DNA of 64,000 nt from Bradyrhizobium sp. BR13661 (GCF_029892425.1 NZ_JARXWB010000034.1:1-64000), one strand, 5' to 3'; counted from the stretch's first letter, positions 44,822 to 52,101 are shown. The notes: generated by a model not told the origin, from the letters alone. Numbers and translations: made by a program.

Positions 44822-45091
44822 ATGCCACTGGCGGAAATCGAACTGGCTGAGATCGAGCGGATGCTGGCCTCGCCCGACGCGCCACCGCACGCCTATCTCG
44901 AGTTGCGGCAGAAATTCCCGCATCTCTCTTGGGTCCGCTGCGACGCCTCCGACGTGACGGAGACGCCGTACCGCCGTTTTGCAGCCTTCGACCTGCACCT
45001 GCTCGACAGCGCGGATCATTGCGTGCAGATCACGGATGATCCGACGCGCGCAACCGGCATCGTGTTGGCAAAGCGGGCGACGGGATCATGA
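44822..45091 (+). CDS. Unknown small nif-linked protein
   Basis: An 89-residue protein, possibly of the DUF6129 type seen in nif clusters. It opens MPLAEIELAEIERMLASPDA, and the middle has FPHLSWVRCDASDVTETPYR. I choose the ATG at 44822 because GGGAGACGGG precedes it; the ATG pair at 44804/44807 overlaps the previous stop and is a fair alternative. It overlaps the DegT-like gene by four bases. Confidence 0.6.
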   Translation: MPLAEIELAEIERMLASPDAPPHAYLELRQKFPHLSWVRCDASDVTETPYRRFAAFDLHLLDSADHCVQITDDPTRATGIVLAKRATGS

Positions 45092-46296
45092 CGGAGCCCG
45101 CTCTCGCCTATGACGACCTGCCGGAAACCGGCGAAATCCCGGTCGAGACCGGCCACGACTTCATTCCGATGTCCGACCCGGACGTCACTCTGGCAGAGAT
45201 CGGGGCAGTCGAGGCCGTGCTGCGCTCGCCGCGGGTTTCCAGCGGTCTGATCGCAGAGGCGTTCGAGGCAGCCTTTGCCGCTTATGTCGGTCGAGCCTAT
45301 GCGATCGCAGTGCCGAGCGGCACGATCGGCCTCATGCTTGCGCTGAAGGCATATGGCATCGGTCCCGGTGACGAGGTCATCGCTTCGTCCTATTCGTTCC
45401 GGGAAACGGCGCATGCGATCAGTCTCGCCGGCGCACGGCCTGTCTTTGCCGACATCGACTATTGGTCGGGCACGCTGGCGCCGCAGAAGGTCGAAGAGCG
45501 CATCACACCCAGCACGCGTGCCATCCTCGCGGCCAACACCAACGGCCACCCGGCGCCCTTTTCCGAGCTGCGCGACATCGCGTCCCGGCACGGCGTTCTC
45601 CTGCTGGAGGACTCCACCGAGGCGATCGGCTCGCGCTACAAGGACAGGCTGGTCGGCAGTTTTGGCGATGCGGCCGTATTCGACTTCGCGCAGCCGTCAC
45701 TCCTGACCTGCGGCGAAGGCGGCATGGTCGTGACCGACGATATCGACCTTGCCGTAACCTTGCGACGCCATCGCTCGCACCGGCTGAGCGAGCGGTCGTC
45801 CGTCGTCGTCGGCTCGGTGGCATCATACCAGATCGGAATCAGCGATCTTGCGGCCGCGCTCGGGCTGGCCCAGCTCAAGCGCATCGATGAGATCATCGAG
45901 CGTCGCCGGCTGGTCGAGCAGCTCTATGCGACACATGTGCAGTCGTTCGAGGGCATCAAGCCGCCCTATATCGGCCCGGACGTCACCGAAGTTAACTGGT
46001 TTCTCTATCTGGTGCATCTTGGCACGCGCTTCACCCGCTCCAGCCGTGACGCCATCGCCGAGGATCTCCGGGTCGAGCAGGTCGAAGCGGTGGCCTACAG
46101 CCATCCGCTGCACCTGCAGCGGCACTATTTCGATCTCGGCTATCGACGCGGCGATCTTCTTGTGACCGAGAAGATCGCCGATCGCGCCGTCGCGCTACCG
46201 TTCCATACGCATCTTACGGACAGCCAGATCGAATTCATCGTCGAGACCATGAAGGACGCCTCGATCAACGTCGGCGCAGGCGCGGCGATCTATTGA
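45088..46296 (+). CDS. DegT/DnrJ/EryC1-family protein lacking the PLP lysine
   Basis: A 402-residue type I aminotransferase fold of the sugar aminotransferase (DegT) family. Visible are PLP-site regions PSGTIGLMLALKAYGIGPGDE, NTNGHPAPF and LLEDSTEAIGSRY. In the lysine loop, which in the family reads like SFHAxKNITCxEGG, this protein has DFAQPSLLTCGEGG: the lysine position is Ser204. It therefore cannot form the usual internal aldimine and may be a non-aminotransferase or a binding protein. It overlaps the preceding gene (ATGA) and is followed by a ferredoxin. Confidence 0.8.
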   Translation: MTEPALAYDDLPETGEIPVETGHDFIPMSDPDVTLAEIGAVEAVLRSPRVSSGLIAEAFEAAFAAYVGRAYAIAVPSGTIGLMLALKAYGIGPGDEVIASSYSFRETAHAISLAGARPVFADIDYWSGTLAPQKVEERITPSTRAILAANTNGHPAPFSELRDIASRHGVLLLEDSTEAIGSRYKDRLVGSFGDAAVFDFAQPSLLTCGEGGMVVTDDIDLAVTLRRHRSHRLSERSSVVVGSVASYQIGISDLAAALGLAQLKRIDEIIERRRLVEQLYATHVQSFEGIKPPYIGPDVTEVNWFLYLVHLGTRFTRSSRDAIAEDLRVEQVEAVAYSHPLHLQRHYFDLGYRRGDLLVTEKIADRAVALPFHTHLTDSQIEFIVETMKDASINVGAGAAIY

Positions 46297-46330
46297 ACAA
46301 CGGATCCGTACAACAGAGAGGACGAAGACC

Positions 46331-46639
46331 ATGACCACACTGACAATCATGCCCGAGGGCAAGACCATCGAAGTCGCGGAGGGCACGACGCTGCTGGCCG
46401 CGCTGCTTGGAGCCGAGATTGCGATTCCGCACAAATGCGAAGGCCAGGCCAAATGCGGCTCCTGCCACATCTACGTGCAGGAAGGTCGCAAGGGACTGTC
46501 GAAGATCGCGCGGCTCGAGAACGAGAAGCTCGACGCGATCGTCGGCGTCAGCTCGAAGTCGCGGCTCGCCTGTCAGGCCACGATGCTCGGGACCGAGAAC
46601 GTCAAGATCGAGCTGCTCGGCTTCTCGTCGGGCCTGTGA
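46331..46639 (+). CDS. [2Fe-2S] plant-type ferredoxin
   Basis: A 102-residue ferredoxin with ligands in CEGQAKCGSCHIYV (C-x5-C-x2-C) and RLACQATM. The spacing is that of vertebrate/ISC-type [2Fe-2S] ferredoxins. It is a likely carrier for one of the redox or assembly proteins in the nifB operon. It starts 34 bases after the DegT-like gene. Confidence 0.88.
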   Translation: MTTLTIMPEGKTIEVAEGTTLLAALLGAEIAIPHKCEGQAKCGSCHIYVQEGRKGLSKIARLENEKLDAIVGVSSKSRLACQATMLGTENVKIELLGFSSGL

Positions 46640-46653
46640 GCGGGAGAGGGACG

Positions 46654-46878
46654 ATGGATACCCAGAACGTCATTCTCCATGCGCGTTTTGCACCGAACGG
46701 CACGATCGTCGAGATCAGCGAGCGGCCCGAGGGCCTGACGCCGCAGGCCTGGTTCAACTTTCTCAGCGACAAGGCCGGCGACGTCTACCAGGCGCTCGCG
46801 GGTGGTCGGGGCGTGTTCCGGCTGACGCGCGACGAAGTGACGGCACTCAAGCAGGCGGCGGCGCCAGCGGCGGCCTGA
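46654..46878 (+). CDS. Unknown 74-residue protein
   Basis: A small protein with a beta-like start (NVILHARFAPNGTIVEISER) and a helical end. It has WFNFLSDKAG, GGRGVFRLTRDEV and an Ala-rich tail. It has no Cys. A GGGAGAGGG ribosome site precedes the ATG at 46654. It lies between the [2Fe-2S] ferredoxin and Rieske protein 2, so it may assist one of them. I cannot assign a family. Confidence 0.65.
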   Translation: MDTQNVILHARFAPNGTIVEISERPEGLTPQAWFNFLSDKAGDVYQALAGGRGVFRLTRDEVTALKQAAAPAAA

Positions 46879-46896
46879 CCAGAGGAAGGAGCGTCA

Positions 46897-47346
46897 ATGG
46901 GCTCGGAAGAGATCGACGTTTTCGTCGTCTGCGCGAGCGACGATATCGAGCGCGGCGGCGCCAAGGCGTTCAGCCTGTCGCGCATCGACGCGTCCGGTGA
47001 GAGCCGGCCATTCCCGATCGTCGTGATCCGAGGCCACGACAACGTCTATCTCGGTTACGTTAACGCCTGCCCTCATGACGGTGTCTGGCTCAACATCGGC
47101 AGCGGAGACTTCTTCACGCAGGATCGCGCGTTCCTGAAATGCGGACGCCACGGCGCAACGTTCGAGATCGACAGCGGGCTTTGCATCGATGGCCCTTGCA
47201 ACGGCAAGAGTCTCGAGCCGATCGCGCTGGCGGTGGTCGACGGCGAGGTCTGCCTGTGCGGCGAGCGGCTGGTCGAGGACGACCGGCCGTTCGGCGCTTT
47301 CGACGATCATGACGAGACCATGGAAATCATGATCCACCCGGATTAG
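46897..47346 (+). CDS. Rieske-type [2Fe-2S] protein 2
   Basis: A 149-residue Rieske protein, paralogous to the one at 35878. Its ligands are CPHDGVWLNIG (C-P-H) and CGRHGATFEIDSG (C-x2-H), followed by DGPCNGKSLEPIALAVVDG, nearly the same as in protein 1. An acidic tail (DDHDETMEI) is extra. It is probably a soluble redox carrier in the nifB operon. Confidence 0.88.
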   Translation: MGSEEIDVFVVCASDDIERGGAKAFSLSRIDASGESRPFPIVVIRGHDNVYLGYVNACPHDGVWLNIGSGDFFTQDRAFLKCGRHGATFEIDSGLCIDGPCNGKSLEPIALAVVDGEVCLCGERLVEDDRPFGAFDDHDETMEIMIHPD

Positions 47347-47359
47347 CGGAGGACCGGCC

Positions 47360-47527
47360 GTGACTGTCGCCCAATTGCTCAATCGACTGAAACAGTTGCC
47401 GGAGGACGCCGTGGTGCTGATGGACAGCGGCGATGGGCTTTCGCGCGTATCCACGCTGGAATTTGTCGCCGATCAAGGTCCCGGCGCTCCAGCGGAGGTT
47501 ATCCTGTCACCAAGCATGGACGAGTAG
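47360..47527 (+). CDS. Small unknown protein (55 aa)
   Basis: A GTG-started 55-residue reading frame: VTVAQLLNRLKQLPEDAVVL, then MDSGDGLSRVSTLEFVADQG and VILSPSMDE. CGGAGGA just after the Rieske stop is a good ribosome site, spacing to both neighbours is short, and codon use matches. The sequence has a helix then beta strands. I do not recognise it, but the operon position makes it a real gene candidate. Confidence 0.6.
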   Translation: MTVAQLLNRLKQLPEDAVVLMDSGDGLSRVSTLEFVADQGPGAPAEVILSPSMDE

Positions 47528-47551
47528 ACGGGCGCAGCAGAAGGCATCAGT

Positions 47552-47980
47552 ATGAGCGATACGGTCATCACAGCCTCAATGTTTGAACGGATCGGTGGCC
47601 CGGTCGTCATCGACCGCTTGGTGGAGAGCTTCTATCGGCGGATGGATTCGCTGCCGGAAGCCGCCGGCATCAGGGCGATGCATCCGGACGATCTCACATC
47701 GACCAAGCAGGTGTTGAAGCGATACCTCAGCGAATGGACCGGGGGTCCAAAACTCTATTCGCCGGAGAAAGGCCATCCGCGGCTGCGACAGCGTCACTTC
47801 GGCTTTCCGATCGGCAGCGCCGAGCGCGATGCCTGGTTGCTCTGCATGCGCGGTGCATTGGCCGAAACGGTTGCCGACGACACTGCGCGGGGAGAGATCG
47901 ACGCCGCACTCACCAAGCTGGCCGACTGGATGCGCAACCAGGCCGGCAATCCGCACGATGCGCGCGGTGGCCACGCTTGA
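47552..47980 (+). CDS. Truncated haemoglobin (group II-like)
   Basis: A 142-residue 2-on-2 globin. The start MFERIGGPVVIDRLVESFYR and the later YLSEWTGGPKLYSPEKGHPRLRQRH (key Y, W, GGP, H-P-x-L-R-x-R-H) are typical of group II. The proximal His is expected in RHFGFPIG. It could bind O2 or NO and protect nitrogenase. It is the last plus-strand gene of the nifB block. Confidence 0.88.
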   Translation: MSDTVITASMFERIGGPVVIDRLVESFYRRMDSLPEAAGIRAMHPDDLTSTKQVLKRYLSEWTGGPKLYSPEKGHPRLRQRHFGFPIGSAERDAWLLCMRGALAETVADDTARGEIDAALTKLADWMRNQAGNPHDARGGHA

Positions 47981-47992
47981 ACGGACGCCGCG

Positions 47993-48253
47993 TCATTCCG
48001 GCAGTGGCAATCCAAAAAACTCCTCCTCTGCACCCCCCCACGCCGTATGCAGGGCGAGACCGTCCTGCCACTTGCCCATCTCTGTCTCGTTGGCCGTCCG
48101 GTGCGTGATCCTGCCTTCGGGGCGCTCGGCCAGCAAGAATGCCTTGCCGTTGCGTATGAAGCGATTGAGATCCTTGGTATCGGTCGGCCGGATCACGCAG
48201 CGCGGCGTATCGTCGATGAGAATGGTTGTCGGCAACATCGTGGAAGACTCCAT
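47993..48253 (-). CDS. Unknown 86-residue protein
   Basis: A soluble protein: ILIDDTPRCVIRPTDTKDLN, FIRNGKAFLLAERPEGRITH and a Trp/acidic C-terminus (WGGAEEEFFGLPLPE). The ATG at 48253 shares one base with the stop of the hydrolase gene upstream (TGATG), so it is the last gene of a minus-strand unit. There is no known family. Confidence 0.55.
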   Translation of the reverse strand: MESSTMLPTTILIDDTPRCVIRPTDTKDLNRFIRNGKAFLLAERPEGRITHRTANETEMGKWQDGLALHTAWGGAEEEFFGLPLPE

Positions 48254-49020
48254 CAATCCATCGGCGGTCCGAGATCGTCGTCGGCCTTCTTCTTTTTCTT
48301 CTTCTCGGTCTTGGCCTGGGCATAAGCGCCCGCATTCTTCAACAAAATCGGCTGCTGGCCCTCGACATATTGAGAGATCCAGAACAGGGTCCGCTCCAGG
48401 GCCGCGGCCGCCGCGTCCTCGCGGTAGCTGCCGCGTTCGTCGCAGCCGAAGCCCTGCGAGGCGTTGGCGTAGGTGAAGGCGCTGACATCGGGCCGCCAGG
48501 CGCGGAACTGCGTGATGGCCTCCATCGACAACTCCGGATCGTTCTCGCAGAAATGCAGAAGCGTCGGTACCTTGCGTTTCTCGCGATAGTCGGCGACCGC
48601 CTGGCTGCCGTCATAGCCGATCACGCAGGCGATGCCGTTGACCTTGTTGGCCGCGGCGTAGGCGAGGTCGCTACCCCAGCAATAGCCGACGATCGCGACC
48701 TTGCCGGCGTCTTTCACGGCATCGACGGTCGCCTGGATGTCCGAGATCGCCTGCTCCTTGCCGATTTGCGCGCTGATGGACGCGCCCTCGGCCTTGCCTT
48801 CCTTGTCGTGCCCCAGGCTGACGCCCGACTTGACCCGGTCGAACAGGGCCGGCGCGATCGCGACATAGCCCTTGGCTGCGAAGGCATCTGCGACCTTGCG
48901 GATTTCGGGTGTGACGCCGAAAACGTCCTGGAGAACCACGACGGCCCCCTTGGGCGCGTCCGCAGGCTCGGCGCGATAGGCGGAGAAGCTTGCTCCGTCG
49001 CTGGCAGTCAATTCGATCAT
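48253..49020 (-). CDS. Dienelactone hydrolase-like protein, catalytic His replaced
   Basis: An alpha/beta hydrolase of 255 residues. It has the DLH nucleophile in GYCWGSDLA (Cys114) and the acid in CENDPELS (Asp161). The His normally in a ...HGFNCDxR... segment appears as Gln189 (ASQGFGCDERGSY), so the triad seems incomplete. The end has a Lys-rich tail (EKKKKKKADDD). It is a member of a minus-strand unit with SufT-like and TPR genes. The substrate is unknown. Confidence 0.8.
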   Translation of the reverse strand: MIELTASDGASFSAYRAEPADAPKGAVVVLQDVFGVTPEIRKVADAFAAKGYVAIAPALFDRVKSGVSLGHDKEGKAEGASISAQIGKEQAISDIQATVDAVKDAGKVAIVGYCWGSDLAYAAANKVNGIACVIGYDGSQAVADYREKRKVPTLLHFCENDPELSMEAITQFRAWRPDVSAFTYANASQGFGCDERGSYREDAAAAALERTLFWISQYVEGQQPILLKNAGAYAQAKTEKKKKKKADDDLGPPMD

Positions 49021-49058
49021 GGTGTCGTCTCCTCTCCGGTGGGCCTCTGCTTGTTCCG

Positions 49059-49388
49059 CTAGAGCAGGCCGAGCTCGAGCTTGACGTCGTCGGTCATCCG
49101 CGATGAGTCCCAGGGTGGGTCGAATACCAGGCGCACGGCGACCTTCTCGACGCCGGCGACCTCGATCACCGCCTTCTCCACCCAGGTCAGCATCTCGCCG
49201 GCGACGGGGCAGCCGGGCGCGGTCAGCGTCATGTCGATCTCGACCAGACCATCGTCCTTGGGCTCGATCTGGTAGATCAGGCCGAGGTCGTAGATGTTCA
49301 CGGGAATCTCGGGATCGTGCACGGTGCGCAGCGCCGCGATGATGCCGACCATCAACAACTCAGCCTCGGTATGGTCGGTCGTCGCCAT
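49059..49388 (-). CDS. sufT: SufT/MIP18-type Fe-S assembly protein
   Basis: A 109-residue DUF59/MIP18 protein: LRTVHDPEIPVNIYDLGLIY, DMTLTAPGCPVAGEM with the conserved Cys, and VRLVFDPPWDSSRM (key D-P-P-W) at the end. Members help mature Fe-S proteins. I start at the ATG at 49388. It follows the TPR protein by seven bases. Confidence 0.88.
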   Translation of the reverse strand: MATTDHTEAELLMVGIIAALRTVHDPEIPVNIYDLGLIYQIEPKDDGLVEIDMTLTAPGCPVAGEMLTWVEKAVIEVAGVEKVAVRLVFDPPWDSSRMTDDVKLELGLL

Positions 49389-49395
49389 CGCAGCC

Positions 49396-49875
49396 TCACT
49401 GAAGCCCCTCGGCCAGTGCCGCGACGACGGGCCAACCGACCGCGCCGGAGGGATCGAGCCTGCGCAGTGCGGCGAGCAGCTCGTGGGCCTGCTTTTGCTC
49501 GCCTTTCCTGAGATGGATGAAGGCAAGCGCTTTCAGCGTATAGAGCGCGAACCGGCCCGGCCCATCCGGCAATTCGGCCTGGGGACGCCAGCTGCGCCAG
49601 TCGGGATTCCAGCCTGCCTGATGTGCGGCTTCGCGCAGACCGCGCTCGGCGATGCTCTGGGCCTCGTCGAGACGGCCGCGATAAGTGTGCGTCTTGTAGA
49701 GACAGAAATAGACCGCGAGTTCGGTCGGTGCCGCGTCCAGGGCTCTCCGAAAGATGCGATCAGCTTCACTGGGGTCGCGCCGATAGGTGACCACGCCTTG
49801 CTGCAATAGCGAGTCGATTTCGGGCGCGATTTCACCGAAATTGATGCCGTCGGAATCGACGAGAACGGCTGTCAT
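49396..49875 (-). CDS. TPR-type protein 2 of the nif island
   Basis: A 159-residue helical repeat protein, a paralogue of the 42585 protein. Shared segments are YRGRLDEAQSIAERGLREA (versus YKGRLAEALDVARRCLLKA), DWR and LLAALRRLDPSGAVGW. It is the first gene of the minus-strand unit TPR-SufT-hydrolase-unknown, with a weak sigma54-like site upstream. It probably assembles or chaperones Fe-S or nif proteins, by inference. Confidence 0.75.
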   Translation of the reverse strand: MTAVLVDSDGINFGEIAPEIDSLLQQGVVTYRRDPSEADRIFRRALDAAPTELAVYFCLYKTHTYRGRLDEAQSIAERGLREAAHQAGWNPDWRSWRPQAELPDGPGRFALYTLKALAFIHLRKGEQKQAHELLAALRRLDPSGAVGWPVVAALAEGLQ

Positions 49876-49979
49876 GCGCCTGTCCTCTTTGGTGTTCGGC
49901 GTTGGCCGCTGCTGAAGTCTGCGTGAGACAATTCCTGTTCCTCTGATCGGATGTCGAAACCCGGGTCTTGTCCCCACGA

Positions 49980-49995
49980 AGCAAAAGCCGGGCCG
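49980..49995 (-). promoter_or_regulatory. Possible sigma54 promoter of the TPR-SufT unit
   Basis: On the minus strand CGGCCCGGCTTTTGCT gives GG-N10-GC with T residues before GC, about 105 bases before the TPR start. The NifA site at 50101-50116 is 105 bases upstream and could be shared with bolA. The -24 element (CGGCCC) is poor. Confidence 0.35.
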
Positions 49996-50100
49996 CGCGC
50001 GAATTTCGTGGAAAAGCGCGTCGACTGCGCGGTATCGCGGCCAGGTTGGACGCAGATCTGCGCGCGTTCGTTACGTCATCGACACGCATGCGCGTCGCGT

Positions 50101-50116
50101 TGTCGGAAGTCGGACA
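50101..50116. promoter_or_regulatory. NifA upstream site of bolA-grxD
   Basis: TGT-CGGAAGTCGG-ACA, exact TGT-N10-ACA, 52 bases before the bolA -24 element. The 339-base gap 49876-50214 holds only this and the two promoters I list. Confidence 0.7.
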
Positions 50117-50168
50117 TCGCTCCGACGCGTGAGCGCGCAAGTCTCTCTGAAATCATGAGTTCCGGAGT

Positions 50169-50184
50169 TGGTTTGGTGCTTGCA
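50169..50184 (+). promoter_or_regulatory. Sigma54 promoter of bolA-grxD-ferredoxin
   Basis: TGGTTTGGTGCTTGCA has TGG, N10 spacing and full TTGCA, 30 bases before bolA. Confidence 0.7.
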
Positions 50185-50214
50185 TGGAGCGGCTGCGCAG
50201 CAGGAGTCGACGAC

Positions 50215-50448
50215 ATGGCGATGCTAGGAGCGGACATCGAGCAATTGATCAGGGAGGCGTTTCCCGACGCCCAGGTGATCGTGACGGATCTCGCCGGCGA
50301 CGGCGACCATTACGGAGCGCGCGTGGTCTCGCGGGCCTTTGCCGGAAAGAGTCGAATTCAACAGCACCAGATGGTCTATGCCGCATTGCAGGGACAAATG
50401 GGCGGAGCGCTGCATGCGCTCGCGCTCGAGACGGCTGTGCCAACGTAA
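50215..50448 (+). CDS. BolA-family protein
   Basis: A 77-residue BolA: IEQLIREAFPDAQVIVTDLA, HYGARVVSRAFAGKSRIQQH and VYAALQGQMGGALHALALET. The conserved His is in HQMVY. BolA binds CGFS glutaredoxins through a shared [2Fe-2S] cluster, and the next gene is exactly such a Grx. I start at the ATG at 50215. Confidence 0.9.
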   Translation: MAMLGADIEQLIREAFPDAQVIVTDLAGDGDHYGARVVSRAFAGKSRIQQHQMVYAALQGQMGGALHALALETAVPT

Positions 50449-50466
50449 ATATGGAAGGATAAACAT

Positions 50467-50802
50467 ATGAGCGATCCCACCGAACAGCGCATCAAGGACA
50501 TCATTGCGGGCAGCGATGTCGTGCTGTTCATGAAAGGCGTTCCTGCTGCGCCGCAATGCGGCTTCTCTGGCACCGTCGTGCAGATCCTGAACGGGATCGG
50601 AGTGCCGTTCACCGGCATCAACGTGCTTGCCGATCCAGAGATACGCGAGGGCATCAAGACGTTCTCGAACTGGCCGACCATTCCCCAACTCTACGTCAAG
50701 GGCGAGTTTGTTGGTGGCTGCGACATCGTGCGCGAGATGTTCAAGCTGGGAGAGCTGGCAGCAGTGCTGAATGACAAGGGCGTCGCGGTGGCCGCGCCAT
50801 GA
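50467..50802 (+). CDS. grxD: Monothiol glutaredoxin (CGFS)
   Basis: A 111-residue Grx4/Grx5-type protein. The active site is QCGFSG (Cys at about residue 32), preceded by FMKGVP, with WPTIPQLYVKGEFVGGCDIV binding glutathione. It transfers [2Fe-2S] clusters and partners BolA. The nif promoter suggests a copy for nitrogenase maturation; a core copy is to be expected elsewhere. It overlaps the next gene (ATGA). Confidence 0.93.
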   Translation: MSDPTEQRIKDIIAGSDVVLFMKGVPAAPQCGFSGTVVQILNGIGVPFTGINVLADPEIREGIKTFSNWPTIPQLYVKGEFVGGCDIVREMFKLGELAAVLNDKGVAVAAP

Positions 50803-51152
50803 GCGACAGCATGACCGAGGAGTTCGAGCTGCCGCAGCTCTACCGTCATCACGTCTTCGCTTGCCACACCCAGCGGCCGCCGACCCATCCGCGCGGAAGC
50901 TGTGGCGCGTCTGGCTGCGGGCCGTTGTGGGAGCGGCTCGGCAAGGCGATCGAGGCCAAGGGGCTTGCCGACGTCGGCTTCACCGCATCTGGCTGTCTCG
51001 GGTTCTGCGCCGCCGGTCCGCTGATGGTTGTTTACCCTGACGGTGTCTGGTATCGGCCGACGACGCCGGAGGACATCGACGAGATCGTCGATCAGCACCT
51101 GACGCAGGGCCGGCGCGTCGATCGCCTGGTGATGGTGCTCGCGCGGAGTTGA
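50799..51152 (+). CDS. Thioredoxin-like [2Fe-2S] ferredoxin
   Basis: A 117-residue thioredoxin-fold ferredoxin. Cluster Cys are seen in FACHTQRPPTHPRGSCGASG (first Cys pair) and ASGCLGFCAAGP (second, C-x3-C), then VVYPDGVWYRPTTPEDIDEI. The family includes Azotobacter FeSI (Shethna I) and is common near nif genes. It may protect or feed nitrogenase. It is third in the bolA-grxD set. Confidence 0.88.
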   Translation: MSDSMTEEFELPQLYRHHVFACHTQRPPTHPRGSCGASGCGPLWERLGKAIEAKGLADVGFTASGCLGFCAAGPLMVVYPDGVWYRPTTPEDIDEIVDQHLTQGRRVDRLVMVLARS

Positions 51153-51155
51153 GCT

Positions 51156-51566
51156 TCACGGCTCCGCGCAGCCTGACAAGGCCTCTGGCCGCGTACAGCC
51201 CTGCAGATCGTCTCGTCCGCCGCCGAGCAACGAGGGAACCGGCTCGCGGTCGAAGCCGGCGCATCTGGCACCGTCGGCATCGATCAGCGGTCGCCTGATC
51301 AGCAGGGGATCGTCGAGCATGAGTGCGATTGCGTCCGCCGCGTCGATCTCCGCCGGCTTCACCTCTCCCGATTTGATTCGTGGCGCGGCCGGGTTGAACC
51401 ACGACCCGACTGGTGTCGTACCGAAGAAGGTGCGCAGCTCCTGGGCGGTCCATGGTTCGGTCAAGAGGCTCTTCGCGACCACCCGGTGACCTGCCACCTC
51501 CAACGCGCGGATTTGCCGGGCGTTGGTCCCGCAGCCCGGCTTTTGGTAGAACAGCACTGTCGCCAT
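51156..51566 (-). CDS. nifO: NifO-like ArsC-family nitrogenase-associated protein
   Basis: A 136-residue ArsC/Spx-like protein of the nitrogenase-associated class. It has FYQKPGCGTNARQIRALEVA with a single Cys in the active-site position, PVGSWFNPAAPRIKSGEV, and LIRRPLIDADGARCAGFD. In Azotobacter NifO affects molybdenum partitioning to nitrogenase. It is convergent with the ferredoxin gene (3-base gap) and follows the pseudo-receiver gene. Confidence 0.88.
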   Translation of the reverse strand: MATVLFYQKPGCGTNARQIRALEVAGHRVVAKSLLTEPWTAQELRTFFGTTPVGSWFNPAAPRIKSGEVKPAEIDAADAIALMLDDPLLIRRPLIDADGARCAGFDREPVPSLLGGGRDDLQGCTRPEALSGCAEP

Positions 51567-51575
51567 GCGCGGGCC

Positions 51576-52010
51576 CTATTTTATCGCGCTGAGCTGGATC
51601 AGCGGCGCGGCCCCGCCGCGGCCGAGGATCGTGTCGACCTTCTTGCGGACGCCCTCCAGCGTCAGCGGCTTTACCACCGCGCCATGGGCGCCGGCCTTCA
51701 TCGCTTCGACCGCGGTGGTCTCATCGGATTTGTCGGCCACGACGAGAATGCGAACGCCGGGAAATCTTGCGCCGATCTCGCCGACCAGGCCCGACCCGCG
51801 GGCCTTCAGAAAAGAGACGCCGAGCAGCACGACGTCGGGCTTCAACCAGTCCACGCCCTTGGCATAGGCTTCCTCGGGTGTTGCCAGCTCGTGGGTCTCG
51901 ATTTCGTCATGCAGCATGAACTGGAGCGCGGCGCGGGTGATCTCGTCCTCGTCGACCACGAATACGCGCCGCTGGTCGACGGCCTTGGCTGTCTCGACAC
52001 CGATCTGCAT
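51576..52010 (-). CDS. Receiver-domain protein without phospho-acceptor Asp
   Basis: A 144-residue single receiver domain. The acidic pocket is present (VVDEDEIT, residues 20-22) and so is the switch Lys (VVKPLTLEG). However, the phospho-Asp position reads Gly64 (VVLLGVSF instead of LLDxxF/M). It is probably a pseudo-receiver working by protein contact. I start at the ATG at 52010. It is divergent from nifH with nifO downstream, so it may be part of the nif regulon. Confidence 0.8.
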   Translation of the reverse strand: MQIGVETAKAVDQRRVFVVDEDEITRAALQFMLHDEIETHELATPEEAYAKGVDWLKPDVVLLGVSFLKARGSGLVGEIGARFPGVRILVVADKSDETTAVEAMKAGAHGAVVKPLTLEGVRKKVDTILGRGGAAPLIQLSAIK

Positions 52011-52085
52011 CTGACGTTCTCCTCGAATTGCCTCTTGAGGAGGGATAGCAATTTCCGTTCCGTGTCCCCGTCGCGGAAATCGCGG

Positions 52086-52101
52086 TGCATTCGCACCGCC
52101 A
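52086..52101 (-). promoter_or_regulatory. Likely sigma54 promoter of the pseudo-receiver-nifO pair
   Basis: On the minus strand TGGCGGTGCGAATGCA has TGGC, N10 spacing and TGCA. It is 76 bases before the receiver start. NifA sites lie 14 and 43 bases upstream; the first is too close, the second is short but feasible. Confidence 0.5.
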
